Origin: Ruegeria arenilitoris
GTDB lineage: Bacteria; Pseudomonadota; Alphaproteobacteria; Rhodobacterales; Rhodobacteraceae
Direction: 5' to 3' (one strand)
Assembly: GCF_042675705.1 (NCBI RefSeq)
Contig: NZ_JBHTJJ010000012.1
DNA length: 64,000 nucleotides
Below the pieces are notes generated by a model that saw only the letters and a program-made list of their open reading frames with translations, was not told where the DNA came from and made no database searches. A program made the position numbers and the translations under genes. This document shows positions 50,885 through 60,073 of the stretch, piece after piece (the stretch's first letter is position 1; every line of letters begins with the position of its first letter).

Positions 50885-52249
50885 ATGCAGACCATCCGCG
50901 AACCCGCCCGAGACATCCCCGTGGTGCACAAGACTGACGTACTGGTGGTGGGCTCTGGCCCGGCAGGGCTGGCCGCTGCGCTTGCGGCCGCGCGCGCCGG
51001 GGCCGAGGTCGCTCTGCTGGACCGTTTCGGCTGCATGGGCGGCAATATCACCGCCGTCGGGGTCGAGGGCTTTGCCTGGTACCGACACGACAAGACCATC
51101 GAGGCCGGAGGCATCGGATGGGAGTTCGAGCAACGCGCCAAGGAGATGGGCGCGGCGGTCCCGGAAAGCCAATCGCTGAGCTACGAGTTGGACAGTGAGG
51201 GGTTCAAGCTGGTGGCTGACCGGTTGGTGGAAGAGGCCGGTGTCCGCCCGATGCTGCATCGCCAGTTCGTGGCCCCAATCATGGACGGCGACCGGATCAC
51301 CGGTGTGATCACCGAGTCGAAGGCGGGGCGCGAGGCGATCCTTGCCCGTATCGTGATCGACGCCACCGGCGATGCCGACGTGGCCCACCGTGCCGGCGCC
51401 CCGACCCGCAAGACCGAGCCGGAACAGATGATGGCGGCCTCGGTCATGTTTCACCTGGCCGGGGTCGACAAGCGCGCCTTCATGGAGGGCGTAAAGGCCG
51501 ACCCGCAGACCTACAAGGACTGGGGCGGCGGCGGCGAATGGAACATCGAAACCAGCGGCAAAGAGGACGACATGTTTTCGCCCTTCGTCTACAAGCCGTT
51601 CCAGCAGGCCATCGACCAAGGCCTGATCCCGGCGCATCTCAACACCATCGCGGGCACCTGGGGCGCAATGCATGACACGGGCGAGCTGACCTACATGAAC
51701 CTGATCCACTTGGCCGGGATCGACGGAACGGACCCGGACAGCCTGACCAGGGGCGAGATCGAAGGCCGCCGCCAGACCATGCTGGCGATTGACGCTCTGC
51801 GCCGGTTCATGCCCGGATGCGAAAACGCACGGCTGCGCAACTTCGGCATGACCATCGGCATCCGTGACACCCGCAAGATCGACGCGGTCTACAACATGAC
51901 CGAAGACGACGTGCGCCATCAGGGCCGGTTCGAGGACACGATCGGGATCTACCCCGAGTTCATCGACGGTTACGGCATCCTGATCCTGCCCACCACCGGG
52001 CGCTACATGCAGGTGCCCTACCGTTCGATGCTGCCCGAGGGGGTGCGTGGGCTGCTTGTGGCTGGCCGGTCTCACGGGGCCGACCGCATCGCCCACGCGG
52101 CGACACGCAACATGGCCTGCTGCGCGGTGATGGGCCAAGGGGCCGGCATCGCGGCCGCCATTGCACTGAAAAGCGATCAGGAGCTGTCCGAATTGAACCT
52201 GACCCCGGTTCATTCCGAATTGGACAGACAGGGCGTGAGGATCCACTGA
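50885..52249 (+). CDS. FAD-dependent oxidoreductase (FAD_oxidored family)
   Basis: The 454-residue flavoprotein starts at ATG 50885; the long open frame before it is antisense to proS. The dinucleotide-binding motif GSGPAG (23-28) is followed by the FGCMGGN loop and, near the C terminus, LLVAGRSHGADRIAHAATRN, as in the PF12831 family. Substrate unknown. The stop codon overlaps the start of the 2OG oxygenase gene by one base, so they are coupled. The 50825 palindrome lies just upstream. Confidence 0.82.
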   Translation: MQTIREPARDIPVVHKTDVLVVGSGPAGLAAALAAARAGAEVALLDRFGCMGGNITAVGVEGFAWYRHDKTIEAGGIGWEFEQRAKEMGAAVPESQSLSYELDSEGFKLVADRLVEEAGVRPMLHRQFVAPIMDGDRITGVITESKAGREAILARIVIDATGDADVAHRAGAPTRKTEPEQMMAASVMFHLAGVDKRAFMEGVKADPQTYKDWGGGGEWNIETSGKEDDMFSPFVYKPFQQAIDQGLIPAHLNTIAGTWGAMHDTGELTYMNLIHLAGIDGTDPDSLTRGEIEGRRQTMLAIDALRRFMPGCENARLRNFGMTIGIRDTRKIDAVYNMTEDDVRHQGRFEDTIGIYPEFIDGYGILILPTTGRYMQVPYRSMLPEGVRGLLVAGRSHGADRIAHAATRNMACCAVMGQGAGIAAAIALKSDQELSELNLTPVHSELDRQGVRIH

Positions 52250-53223
52250 TGGAGCGCATCCCGACGATCGACATTGCGCCTTTGATGCAGGAGAACCACC
52301 CTGATCACGGAAAAACCGTTCAGCAGGTCATGGATGCGTGCACCGGGATAGGTTTCCTTTCGATCACCGGCACCGGCATCCCGTCAGAGCTGGTCGAGCG
52401 GGTCCGGGCTTGCGTTCGCGCAATCTTCGACGTGGACGAAGCCAGCAAATGGCAGCAGGCGATCACCCGCGAGAACTATCGCGGATATATCCCGATGGGG
52501 TTCTTCACGCCCAATGACGGGTCGGGACATGCGGACAAGTACGAGGGCTACAAGCTGCACCACGAAGTGGCCGAGGATGCGCCCATCCGCCGGGATTGCG
52601 CGCTGTACGGACCCAACCTCTGGCCCGCAGAGGTACCGGATGCGCAGGGCATCATCCTTGAATACTGGGCGCGATTGGATCAGGTGGCCGACAGCTTGCT
52701 GGGCGCGCTGGAGACCGGGCTGGAACTGCCTTCGGACAGCCTGCGAAATGCGTTCCGCGACCCGTTGACCAACATGACTTTGCTGCACTACCCGCCGCAG
52801 GCCCCCGAAGACGGCGGCTATGGCATCCACCCCCACAAAGACACTGACGCGTTGACCATCATCGCCCCCGACCCGGTGGGTGGGCTGGAGGTCCAGACGC
52901 GGGGTGGCGGCTGGATCACTCCCGACTGCCCGAATGGTGGTTTTGTCGTCAACATCGGGGACATGCTCGAGCTCTGGTCCGGCGGGCGCCTGAAATCGAC
53001 CCCGCACCGCGTGGTCAACCGATCCGGAAAGGAGCGCTACTCCTTTCCCTATTTCGCGGTCCCACGGCACGACGTTGTGGTTTCTCCGCTGCTGCCGCCG
53101 CTGCCGGGATTTGACCGCCCGTCCGTGCATTGCGGTCACTGGTCCGCCGAGATCTGGCGCACCAACTGGTCCGACGAGACCGCCGCCGAAGACACGCCGG
53201 AACTGGGCACTCTGCACGACTGA
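52249..53223 (+). CDS. 2-oxoglutarate/Fe(II)-dependent oxygenase, isopenicillin-N-synthase-like family
   Basis: The 324-residue protein has the DIOX_N region and the double-stranded beta-helix core. Iron ligands are H196 and D198 (in HPHKDTD) and H253 (TPHRVV); the 2-oxoglutarate site RYS is at 263-265. It should hydroxylate or desaturate a small molecule. Coupling to the flavoprotein gene suggests both act on one substrate. Identity is not determinable. Confidence 0.85.
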   Translation: MERIPTIDIAPLMQENHPDHGKTVQQVMDACTGIGFLSITGTGIPSELVERVRACVRAIFDVDEASKWQQAITRENYRGYIPMGFFTPNDGSGHADKYEGYKLHHEVAEDAPIRRDCALYGPNLWPAEVPDAQGIILEYWARLDQVADSLLGALETGLELPSDSLRNAFRDPLTNMTLLHYPPQAPEDGGYGIHPHKDTDALTIIAPDPVGGLEVQTRGGGWITPDCPNGGFVVNIGDMLELWSGGRLKSTPHRVVNRSGKERYSFPYFAVPRHDVVVSPLLPPLPGFDRPSVHCGHWSAEIWRTNWSDETAAEDTPELGTLHD

Positions 53224-53310
53224 GACACAAAAACACTGATCCATGAACCGCTTGCATCGCGGGCCTTCATCAGCCAAGAACAAGGGCAACGACGCAGTCA
53301 GGAGGCCGCG

Positions 53311-54384
53311 ATGGCGTTGCCGGTTCGGGATCAATTCAGATATTGGGGCATCGCCGCTGCGATATTCATATTGCTGTTGTGGCTGCTGGGCGACGTTCTG
53401 CTGCCATTCGTGATCGGCGGCGCAGTGGCCTATTTCCTGGATCCCGTAGCCGACCGACTGGAGAACATGGGGCTTTCCCGCGCGGCTGCGACGGCGATCA
53501 TTACCGTCTTCAGCATTCTTGCCTTTGCCTTGATGATCCTGATGGTGGTTCCGGCCCTGATCACTCAGCTGATCGATCTGGTGGACGTACTGCCCAGCCT
53601 GTTCCAGGAAATGCGAGCCTTCGTCGAGCGGCAATTCCCGTCGCTGCTGGACCGGGAATCGAACACCCACCAGTTCCTTCTTTCAATGGGCGACACCCTG
53701 AAGGGCAAAACAGGCGACATCCTCGAAACGGTCATGGCCTCGGTCGGGTCAGCGGTGAACATCGTGGTCCTTCTGGTGATAGTTCCCGTCGTAACCGTCT
53801 ACCTTTTGCTGGACTGGGACCGGATGATCGCCCGGATCAACGATCTGCTGCCCCGGGACCATGCACCGACGATCCGCAAACTGGCGGCCGATATTGACGC
53901 TGTGCTTGCCTCGTTCGTGCGCGGCATGGGTACGGTTTGCCTTATCCTGGGCACCTACTATGCAGTTGCCTTGATGATCGTCGGCCTACAATTCGGCCTG
54001 GTGGTCGGTTTCATCGCCGGGTTGGTCACCTTCATTCCCTATCTGGGCGCATTGATCGGCGGCACGCTGGCTATCGGCCTGGCGCTGTTCCAATTCTGGG
54101 GTGACTGGGCTTCGATCGGGCTGGTGGCCGGGATATTCGCCATCGGCCAGGTCGTCGAAGGCAATTTCCTGACCCCCAAGCTGGTTGGTGACTCGGTCGG
54201 GCTTCACCCGGTCTGGTTGCTTCTGGCCTTGTCCGTCTTTGGCGCGCTGTTCGGGTTTGTCGGCATGCTGATCGCCGTTCCGGTCGCTGCGGCCTTGGGC
54301 GTGCTTGCACGTTTCGGAACTTCGCAATATCTGACAAGCCGCCTGTACACGGGGCGTGACGAGCTGGATCCGGAAAGCGAGTGA
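53311..54384 (+). CDS. AI-2E family transporter (PerM/TqsA-like)
   Basis: The 357-residue inner-membrane protein has about eight hydrophobic segments in the UPF0118 arrangement (LLPFVIGGAVAYFLDPVADRLE near the N terminus; FITFIPYLGALIGG-like and GNFLTPKLVGDSVGLHP near the C terminus). Homologues export autoinducer-2 or ions; the cargo here is unknown. hdaA begins on the next base, a common alphaproteobacterial pairing. Confidence 0.88.
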   Translation: MALPVRDQFRYWGIAAAIFILLLWLLGDVLLPFVIGGAVAYFLDPVADRLENMGLSRAAATAIITVFSILAFALMILMVVPALITQLIDLVDVLPSLFQEMRAFVERQFPSLLDRESNTHQFLLSMGDTLKGKTGDILETVMASVGSAVNIVVLLVIVPVVTVYLLLDWDRMIARINDLLPRDHAPTIRKLAADIDAVLASFVRGMGTVCLILGTYYAVALMIVGLQFGLVVGFIAGLVTFIPYLGALIGGTLAIGLALFQFWGDWASIGLVAGIFAIGQVVEGNFLTPKLVGDSVGLHPVWLLLALSVFGALFGFVGMLIAVPVAAALGVLARFGTSQYLTSRLYTGRDELDPESE

Positions 54385-55074
54385 ATGGCCAAACAGCTGA
54401 GCTTTGATCTTCCGGCGATGACGGCGCTGGGGCGCGAGGATTTCTTCGTATCCCCCGCGAATGCGTTGGCCGTCGCGATGATTTCGGCCAATTCATGGCC
54501 GGGCAATAAGCTGGTCCTGAGCGGCCCGGCCGGATCAGGTAAAACCCATCTTGCGCATGTCTGGGCAGCCGAGACAGGCGGGCGTATCGTGCAGGCCGCT
54601 GATCTGAAACACGAAGATGTTCCCGCACTTGCGCAAGGTCCCGTGGCGGTCGAGGACATCCCCATGATCGCCGGGGATATCGAACAGCAGAAAACCCTGT
54701 TTCACCTGCACAATCTGGTTCTGGCCGAGGGGCATGCCTTGCTGATGACCGGGCGCCTTGCTCCCAAATACTGGGAACTTCCGCTAGCCGATCTGCAAAG
54801 CCGGGTCGAGGGTGCCCATCATGTGGCGCTTGATCCGCCCGATGATGCCTTGCTGTGCGCGGTTCTGGCCAAGCTGTTCGTCGACCGACAGTTGAACCCG
54901 GGGCCGGACGTCATCGCCTACCTCGTCAAGCACATGGATCGCCGGTTTGAAACCGCAGCCGACGTGGTGGCCCAACTGGATCAGGTCGCTCTGGCCGAAA
55001 AACGCGAGATCACACGGACCTTGGCCGTGCGCGTTCTGAACAACGAAATCGACACGGCGGTTTCCGGTGATTGA
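54385..55074 (+). CDS. hdaA: DnaA-related regulatory inactivator HdaA
   Basis: HdaA with the beta clamp stimulates ATP hydrolysis by DnaA, preventing over-initiation. The 229-residue AAA+ protein has an N-terminal clamp-binding motif QLSFDLP (4-10), Walker A GPAGSGKT (47-54), a reduced Walker B region (VAVEDIPMI) and an arginine-finger-bearing segment. It abuts perM and its last eight bases overlap the long form of the ppx frame. Confidence 0.88.
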   Translation: MAKQLSFDLPAMTALGREDFFVSPANALAVAMISANSWPGNKLVLSGPAGSGKTHLAHVWAAETGGRIVQAADLKHEDVPALAQGPVAVEDIPMIAGDIEQQKTLFHLHNLVLAEGHALLMTGRLAPKYWELPLADLQSRVEGAHHVALDPPDDALLCAVLAKLFVDRQLNPGPDVIAYLVKHMDRRFETAADVVAQLDQVALAEKREITRTLAVRVLNNEIDTAVSGD

Positions 55075-55123
55075 CCCGTGGGGTCCGATTTCGCATCCTG
55101 CGCGAGGCAACGTTGGGGAGATC

Positions 55124-56659
55124 ATGGAACAGAGCGCTGCAAGGATCCCGGACTGGGGACCATTCGGAAAACCGCTGTTCGACCATCCGGGAATCCGCGA
55201 TCTCTCGCGCGTTGGCGTGGTGGATGTCGGGTCGAACTCGGTCCGGATGGTTATCTTTGACGGCGCGGCCCGGTCTCCCGCATATTTCTACAACGAAAAA
55301 GTCATGTGCGAGCTTGGCGCCGGGCTGTCGGAAACCGGCAGGCTGAACCCGCGCGGTCGCGTACGTGCGCTGGCGGCGCTGCGGCGCTTTGAACACCTGT
55401 CCCGCGATCTCGGCCTTCCCGGACTGCACGTTGTAGCCACCGCCGCCGTGCGCGAGGCGGAAGACGGTCCGGAGTTCTGTCAGGAGGTTCTGGCCGAGAC
55501 AGGGCTGCATATCTCGGTCATCGACGGCGAGGAAGAGGCCCGATTGTCGGCACAGGGTGTCCTGCTGGGCTGGCCCGGCGCCTACGGCCTGATCTGCGAC
55601 ATCGGCGGTTCGTCCATGGAGCTGGCAGAGATCGGCGGCGGATCGGTCGGACGGTGCGTGTCCTCATCTCTGGGGCCGCTCAAACTCCGGGATATCAAGG
55701 GCGGACGCCGCGCCCGCAAGGCCCACATCAAGGAAACACTCGAGGCGCTGCGTGACCAGATGGGGCCGCAGCGCGACCGACTGTTCCTGGTCGGCGGAAG
55801 CTGGCGAGCCTTTGCAAGGTTGGACATGCTGCGCCGCGGATATCCGCTGAACGTGCTGCACGAATACCGCATGACCACCAAGCAGGTGCGCGAAACGATC
55901 AAGTTCATCGAAAAGAGCGACCACGAACACCTGCGCTCTCAGGCCGGGGTCTCAAGCTCGCGGATGGCCCTGATTCCCTACGCCATGGACGTGCTGTCGC
56001 GGCTGATCCGCACCTTCAAACCCAAAGACATCGCAATATCCAGCTATGGTATCCGCGAGGGCCTGCTGTACGAGCAGATGCCCCAGATTCTGCGGGATTG
56101 CGACCCTTTGATCGAGGCCTGCCGGTTCTCGGAACAAAAGGACGCTCGCCTGCCCGGTTTCGGACCGCATCTTTATGATTTCGTGATGCCACTGTTCCGG
56201 TCCGCCCCTCCGGCCCGAGTTCGGCTGATCAAGGCGGCCTGCCTGCTGCACGATGTCAGCTGGCGCGCCCACCCCGATTATCGGGCCGAGGTCTGCTTCG
56301 ACAATGTGACTCGCGCCAACCTGGGCGGCTTGAAACACTCGGAACGTGTGTTCATTGGACTTGCCCTGCAGCATCGGTACCGGAACAAGCGAGAGGGCAA
56401 CCGGTTCGCCCCTCTGTACGAACTGCTGGACGAGCGCGACCAGAAGCAGGCCGAGATTCTGGGAAAGGCCATGCGTTTTGGCGCAATGCTCTGGATGCAG
56501 AACGACGCGGCCACCGGAAAGTTGCGGTTCTACCCCAAGAAACGCGAACTCGAGTTTTATCTGCCCAAATCGCTCAGCCCCTTGTTCAACGAAGTGGCCG
56601 AGGCAAGGTTCGAGTCACTGGCGAACGCGCTGAAATCACGCCCGATCGTTAAAATCTAG
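55124..56659 (+). CDS. ppx: Exopolyphosphatase / guanosine pentaphosphatase family protein
   Basis: Ppx/GppA enzymes degrade polyphosphate or pppGpp. I start at ATG 55124, which has GGGGAG 3-8 bases before; a GTG at 55067 inside hdaA would add 19 residues. The 511-residue protein has the sugar-kinase-like ATPase motif GVVDVGSNSVRM and the second loop CDIGGSSMEL, then an HD-like C-terminal helical region. Polyphosphate versus pppGpp preference is not decided by sequence. Confidence 0.9.
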   Translation: MEQSAARIPDWGPFGKPLFDHPGIRDLSRVGVVDVGSNSVRMVIFDGAARSPAYFYNEKVMCELGAGLSETGRLNPRGRVRALAALRRFEHLSRDLGLPGLHVVATAAVREAEDGPEFCQEVLAETGLHISVIDGEEEARLSAQGVLLGWPGAYGLICDIGGSSMELAEIGGGSVGRCVSSSLGPLKLRDIKGGRRARKAHIKETLEALRDQMGPQRDRLFLVGGSWRAFARLDMLRRGYPLNVLHEYRMTTKQVRETIKFIEKSDHEHLRSQAGVSSSRMALIPYAMDVLSRLIRTFKPKDIAISSYGIREGLLYEQMPQILRDCDPLIEACRFSEQKDARLPGFGPHLYDFVMPLFRSAPPARVRLIKAACLLHDVSWRAHPDYRAEVCFDNVTRANLGGLKHSERVFIGLALQHRYRNKREGNRFAPLYELLDERDQKQAEILGKAMRFGAMLWMQNDAATGKLRFYPKKRELEFYLPKSLSPLFNEVAEARFESLANALKSRPIVKI

Positions 56660-56674
56660 GGCTGATCTGGACGA

Positions 56675-57046
56675 TTAGATATCCGTTGCGCCTTCGTCGT
56701 CCTCTTTGGGGGCAACCTCGTCGGGCTGGTCGGGAACGTCCGGTTTCCTGCGGATGATAATGTCGCCATTGGGCAGCATCTCGGGCGCCTCATAGGCGCT
56801 CCAATCCTTGACCTTGCCGCCGATCTCGGCAAGGGCCGGGCCCATCTCCTCGATAAAGGACTGCATGGCCGGGCCGAATTGCTCGGCAAGCCCCAGAAGG
56901 TCCTCAAGGGCGGGCTCCATTTCCTTTCGCAAGCCCTCGAAGAACAGTTCGGCCCCCTGCTCCATCAGGGACTTACCGCCTTCGTCCTGGGCCGCGGCCG
57001 GCGCGGCAATAAGGGCCGTGGCACCTATCAGCATCAATCGTCTCAT
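56675..57046 (-). CDS. Exported hypothetical protein of Rhodobacteraceae type
   Basis: The 123-residue protein has a signal peptide (MRRLMLIGATALIAAPAAAQ) and an amphipathic helical middle (about 27-75, Glu/Phe/Leu-rich). The conserved-looking segment is APEMLPNGDIIIRRKPD, ahead of an acidic C terminus. Probably periplasmic. I do not know the function. Confidence 0.7.
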   Translation of the reverse strand: MRRLMLIGATALIAAPAAAQDEGGKSLMEQGAELFFEGLRKEMEPALEDLLGLAEQFGPAMQSFIEEMGPALAEIGGKVKDWSAYEAPEMLPNGDIIIRRKPDVPDQPDEVAPKEDDEGATDI

Positions 57047-57085
57047 GACCTGAAATATAAGGGGCGGGATCAGTTGTTGAAAGGG

Positions 57086-58099
57086 TCAGATGTCGATGTC
57101 CAGCGTCACCGGAAAATGATCTGATGCCGTAACCAGGGCATCGCGCAATTCCGGCACCGTCCAGCAGTGCTCGTCCCGGAACGGGTGCCAAATGCGCCAG
57201 ACCGGATTGCGGACCCTCAGATCCTCGCTGATCATGATGTAGTCCAGCAGCGCCTCAAGATATTGGCCTTCCTTCGGGCGGGCAAAGCGCGCGGTCGATG
57301 GGATCCAACCCGGCCGAGGTCGAAGTGCCTGTGCGGGATGCGGATCGTACAGGCCGGTTTCCAGAAGGATTTCCACCGATGACCGCCCGAAAAGATGTTC
57401 GAATTCATCTAATCCCGGCCCGTCATTCAAGTCTCCCAGCAAGATCACCGGTTCAGCAGTGGCTATGTGCGCGCGCACACGGCGCGACAGCCAGACGGCC
57501 TGAGCCAACTGCTTGCGGCGGTTGGCGATAGAGATGCGCAAGGCTTCGTCGCGTGATTGGGCTCCGTGCGGCGCCTTGGACTTCAGATGTGCACCGATCA
57601 ACCGGAACTCGAATCCGGCCCGGGTGCGGACCGCCAGTTCCATAGGTGGTTTTGAAAACCGCACCAGATCCTCGGTCGCGTCAATGTCCAGATCGATCCG
57701 AAACTCGCGGTCAAATCGTGGAAGATCGTCGGGATCGTGGCTGCCATCTTGCGCTCCTTTCGGGTCGTGCCGGGCGGTCAAGGCATCAGGATCATACAAG
57801 AGTGCCAGTTCCTGATGCGTATCATTGGCGAACCCCATGATCGCATTGGATGTACGCAGATCGAACGTCTCGGCGAAATGCTGCAAGGCGCGCACCGTGT
57901 TTTGCGATTTGCCCGTATTCGGCGCCTCGACGATCAGCATGGCGTCGGCGTCGACGGCCGTCAGCACCGTCGCAATGGCCTCGATCTGCTGTGCCTTGGT
58001 GACATTGTGCCGCCCCGACCAGCTGTCATCGACAACCAGTTCATCATTGCGGTCGAACAAATTTGCGAACCATTCGATGTTGTAGGTCGCCAGGCGCAT
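57086..58099 (-). CDS. Endonuclease/exonuclease/phosphatase family protein
   Basis: The 337-residue EEP-fold protein starts at the ATG at 58097-58099 (MRLATYNIEWFAN), with the active-site segments YNIEWFANLF, AMLIVEAPN, LIGAHLKSK, LLGDLNDGP and the final SDHFPV. It has no signal peptide, so it is probably cytoplasmic. Nucleic acid, phospholipid or phosphoester could be the substrate. It begins 4 bp after the DjlA-like gene and is likely cotranscribed. Confidence 0.85.
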   Translation of the reverse strand: MRLATYNIEWFANLFDRNDELVVDDSWSGRHNVTKAQQIEAIATVLTAVDADAMLIVEAPNTGKSQNTVRALQHFAETFDLRTSNAIMGFANDTHQELALLYDPDALTARHDPKGAQDGSHDPDDLPRFDREFRIDLDIDATEDLVRFSKPPMELAVRTRAGFEFRLIGAHLKSKAPHGAQSRDEALRISIANRRKQLAQAVWLSRRVRAHIATAEPVILLGDLNDGPGLDEFEHLFGRSSVEILLETGLYDPHPAQALRPRPGWIPSTARFARPKEGQYLEALLDYIMISEDLRVRNPVWRIWHPFRDEHCWTVPELRDALVTASDHFPVTLDIDI

Positions 58100-58103
58100 C
58101 GTC

Positions 58104-58784
58104 TCAGACCCGCGCGCCGTTGATTTCATCCCAGGCGCGGTTGATGTCGATCATCTTTTTCTCGGCAAGGCGAATTGCCTCTTCTGGAACACCACGGGCC
58201 ATCATCGCATCTGGATGTGTGTCACGTACAAGCCTGCGCCAGATTTTTCGGATCTCGGGTAGCGGAGTGTCAGGGGTCACGCCCAGAACGGTGTAAGGAT
58301 CCTTGGGCGCATCCGGAACGAAGCGCGCACGCAGGGCTTTGAACTGTGCATCGGTCTGGCCGAAAATCTGCGCCACATCCTCCAGAAACTCGTTTTCGTT
58401 GGGATGATAGAACCCGTCCGCCATGGCGATGTGAAACAGCCCCTCCATGAGGTCGCACAGGGTGGTGCTGTCTTCGGCAAACATGCGCGCGATCTTGCGT
58501 GCGTATTCCTGATACCCGGCCACATCCGTCCGGGCCATGTTGAACACGCGCGCCGCGCCGGCCTCTTCCTCCGGCGGAATGCGAAACACCTCGCGAAACG
58601 CGGTCACCTCGTCGCGGGTCACCTGCCCGTCCGCCTTGGCCATCTTTGCGCCCAAAGCGATGACAGCAATCGCGAAGGCCACCGAGCGTTCGGGCGGCGT
58701 GCGCAGCTTCTCAAAAACGGCCGTCAGGCTTTCACCTTTGGCAAGCGCACTCAGCGCTTCGGATATGCGGGACCAGATCGACAT
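58104..58784 (-). CDS. DnaJ-domain protein with TerB-like region (DjlA-like)
   Basis: The 226-residue co-chaperone has an N-terminal TerB-like helical domain (about 30-150; FHIAMADGFYHPNENEFLEDV) and a C-terminal J domain (about 163-226) with the HPD tripeptide at 190-192. DjlA of enterobacteria has a membrane anchor; none is visible here. It should stimulate DnaK ATPase. Confidence 0.87.
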   Translation of the reverse strand: MSIWSRISEALSALAKGESLTAVFEKLRTPPERSVAFAIAVIALGAKMAKADGQVTRDEVTAFREVFRIPPEEEAGAARVFNMARTDVAGYQEYARKIARMFAEDSTTLCDLMEGLFHIAMADGFYHPNENEFLEDVAQIFGQTDAQFKALRARFVPDAPKDPYTVLGVTPDTPLPEIRKIWRRLVRDTHPDAMMARGVPEEAIRLAEKKMIDINRAWDEINGARV

Positions 58785-58829
58785 GGGCGCACACTAGCGC
58801 GCCGAGTACGGACTGTCAGGTGCGACCAT

Positions 58830-59318
58830 TCATTCTGAAGCCAGAATTTTCTGCATCAGCACAAGATCCAGCCAACGCCCCCATTTATGACCAACTTCCG
58901 GCATTCGGCCGACCGTCTGGAAACCGACCGCCGCATGAAAGGCAATCGCGCCCGGGTTCTCGGCCGAGATTCCAGCGACCAGAACATGCACGCCTTGCGA
59001 TCGCGCTACCTCCTCCAAGGCTCGGATCAGCGCGCGACCCGTGCCCCGCCCCCGGCCTTCAGGAGCCAGCAGGATGGTGTGTTCCCGGCTGTGCGCATAT
59101 CCGGGACCCGAGCGAAAACTGCCGTAAGTCGCATATCCCACGACACGGCCGTCAAGTTCGGCAACTTGGAACGCTAGCCCTCGCTCGTCGATATCCCGCG
59201 CGATTTCTTCGGGGCTTCGCTCGGTCGTGGTAAACGTGATCAGCGTCCCGCGGATGATCGTATTGGTGATCTCTGCAATTTGAGCCGCATCCCGGGGCCG
59301 AGCCGGGCGAATGATCAT
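58830..59318 (-). CDS. GNAT N-acetyltransferase, phosphinothricin acetyltransferase-like
   Basis: The 162-residue protein has the acetyl-CoA loop GRGRGTGRAL and the N-terminal IIRPARPRDAAQIAEITN, with FTTTERSPEEIARDI as in Pat/YwnH-type acetyltransferases acting on amino-acid-like amines such as methionine sulfoximine. Its start overlaps the VOC gene by four bases, so the two are coupled. Confidence 0.85.
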   Translation of the reverse strand: MIIRPARPRDAAQIAEITNTIIRGTLITFTTTERSPEEIARDIDERGLAFQVAELDGRVVGYATYGSFRSGPGYAHSREHTILLAPEGRGRGTGRALIRALEEVARSQGVHVLVAGISAENPGAIAFHAAVGFQTVGRMPEVGHKWGRWLDLVLMQKILASE

Positions 59319-59917
59319 TCCAGCACCCGCGGTCCGTGCGGCGTTTCAAATTCAGCCCGTAGAGCTGCGGGCCCGGAATCGAAAACAACCTTGTCGAGCG
59401 GGCCGAGCAATTGCGCCAAATCCAGCGCATCCGGGTGATAGACCACCAGCCGCCGCAGGTGGCAGCCACTGCTCCGCAGCATGCCAGCCGGATGCAAGTC
59501 ACCTTGCCATTGAATCAAGGCGGGAAACAGGTTGTCGAACGGCAAGCGCCCCGATCCCGGCACCGCCATCTTCCACCGCAAGGCACCACGATCAAGGTCA
59601 TGGATATCGCCTATGTCGATTGAGAATCCATCGACATAGGCCTGCAGATCCAAAACCTGACAGACCCAGTTGCTGAGCCTCGGCGGCCCCGAGAAACGAT
59701 CAAGATCAAACCAACGTGGCCGCCCAGGATCGGCGGCGTCCGGGTCAATTGCGATCGCTTCAAGATACAGGCCCTCGTCTAGGCCCAGAAGCTTGTTGTA
59801 GGTGCCGAATTTTCCATGTTTGCCACCGGGCACCATCGGAATACCCAAGGCCTGCTCTACATGCGCGACCGCCTCGTCCAAAGTCGACGCGGCCACCGCC
59901 AGATGATCAAGCTCCAT
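59315..59917 (-). CDS. VOC/glyoxalase-like domain protein
   Basis: The 200-residue product starts at the ATG at 59915-59917 (MELDHLAVAASTLDEAV), with GGAGG 7 bases upstream. It has the paired beta-alpha-beta-beta modules of the glyoxalase-like PF13468 group, including GKHGKFGTYNKLLGLDEGLYLE. It is unlikely to be methylmalonyl-CoA epimerase, being larger and lacking its pattern. Substrate unknown. Confidence 0.8.
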   Translation of the reverse strand: MELDHLAVAASTLDEAVAHVEQALGIPMVPGGKHGKFGTYNKLLGLDEGLYLEAIAIDPDAADPGRPRWFDLDRFSGPPRLSNWVCQVLDLQAYVDGFSIDIGDIHDLDRGALRWKMAVPGSGRLPFDNLFPALIQWQGDLHPAGMLRSSGCHLRRLVVYHPDALDLAQLLGPLDKVVFDSGPAALRAEFETPHGPRVLE

Positions 59918-60073
59918 ATTTGTGCCTCCAGCGTCCAAAACCGACCTCATGCCGTCGGATACCATGAAAAGCCTGACTTGGGCACTTCATCTGACACCAA
60001 ACATCCCCGCGAGCGATGCCCGAGGCTGCAGGCATCGCGCACAAGGGGACAGAAAGCCCCCCAAAGTCACAGT
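59918..60073. other. Intergenic region after methylmalonyl-CoA mutase
   Basis: A stem GCGATGCC (60013-60020) with GGCATCGC (60031-60038) lies 36 bp past the mutase stop but lacks a T-run on either strand. It may stabilise the mutase mRNA 3' end. Confidence 0.4.

Noticed and set aside
59315..59917. VOC protein as methylmalonyl-CoA epimerase beside the mutase
   Set aside because: At 200 residues it has the glyoxalase-like PF13468 pattern rather than the ~135-residue epimerase, so proximity to the mutase is probably coincidental.
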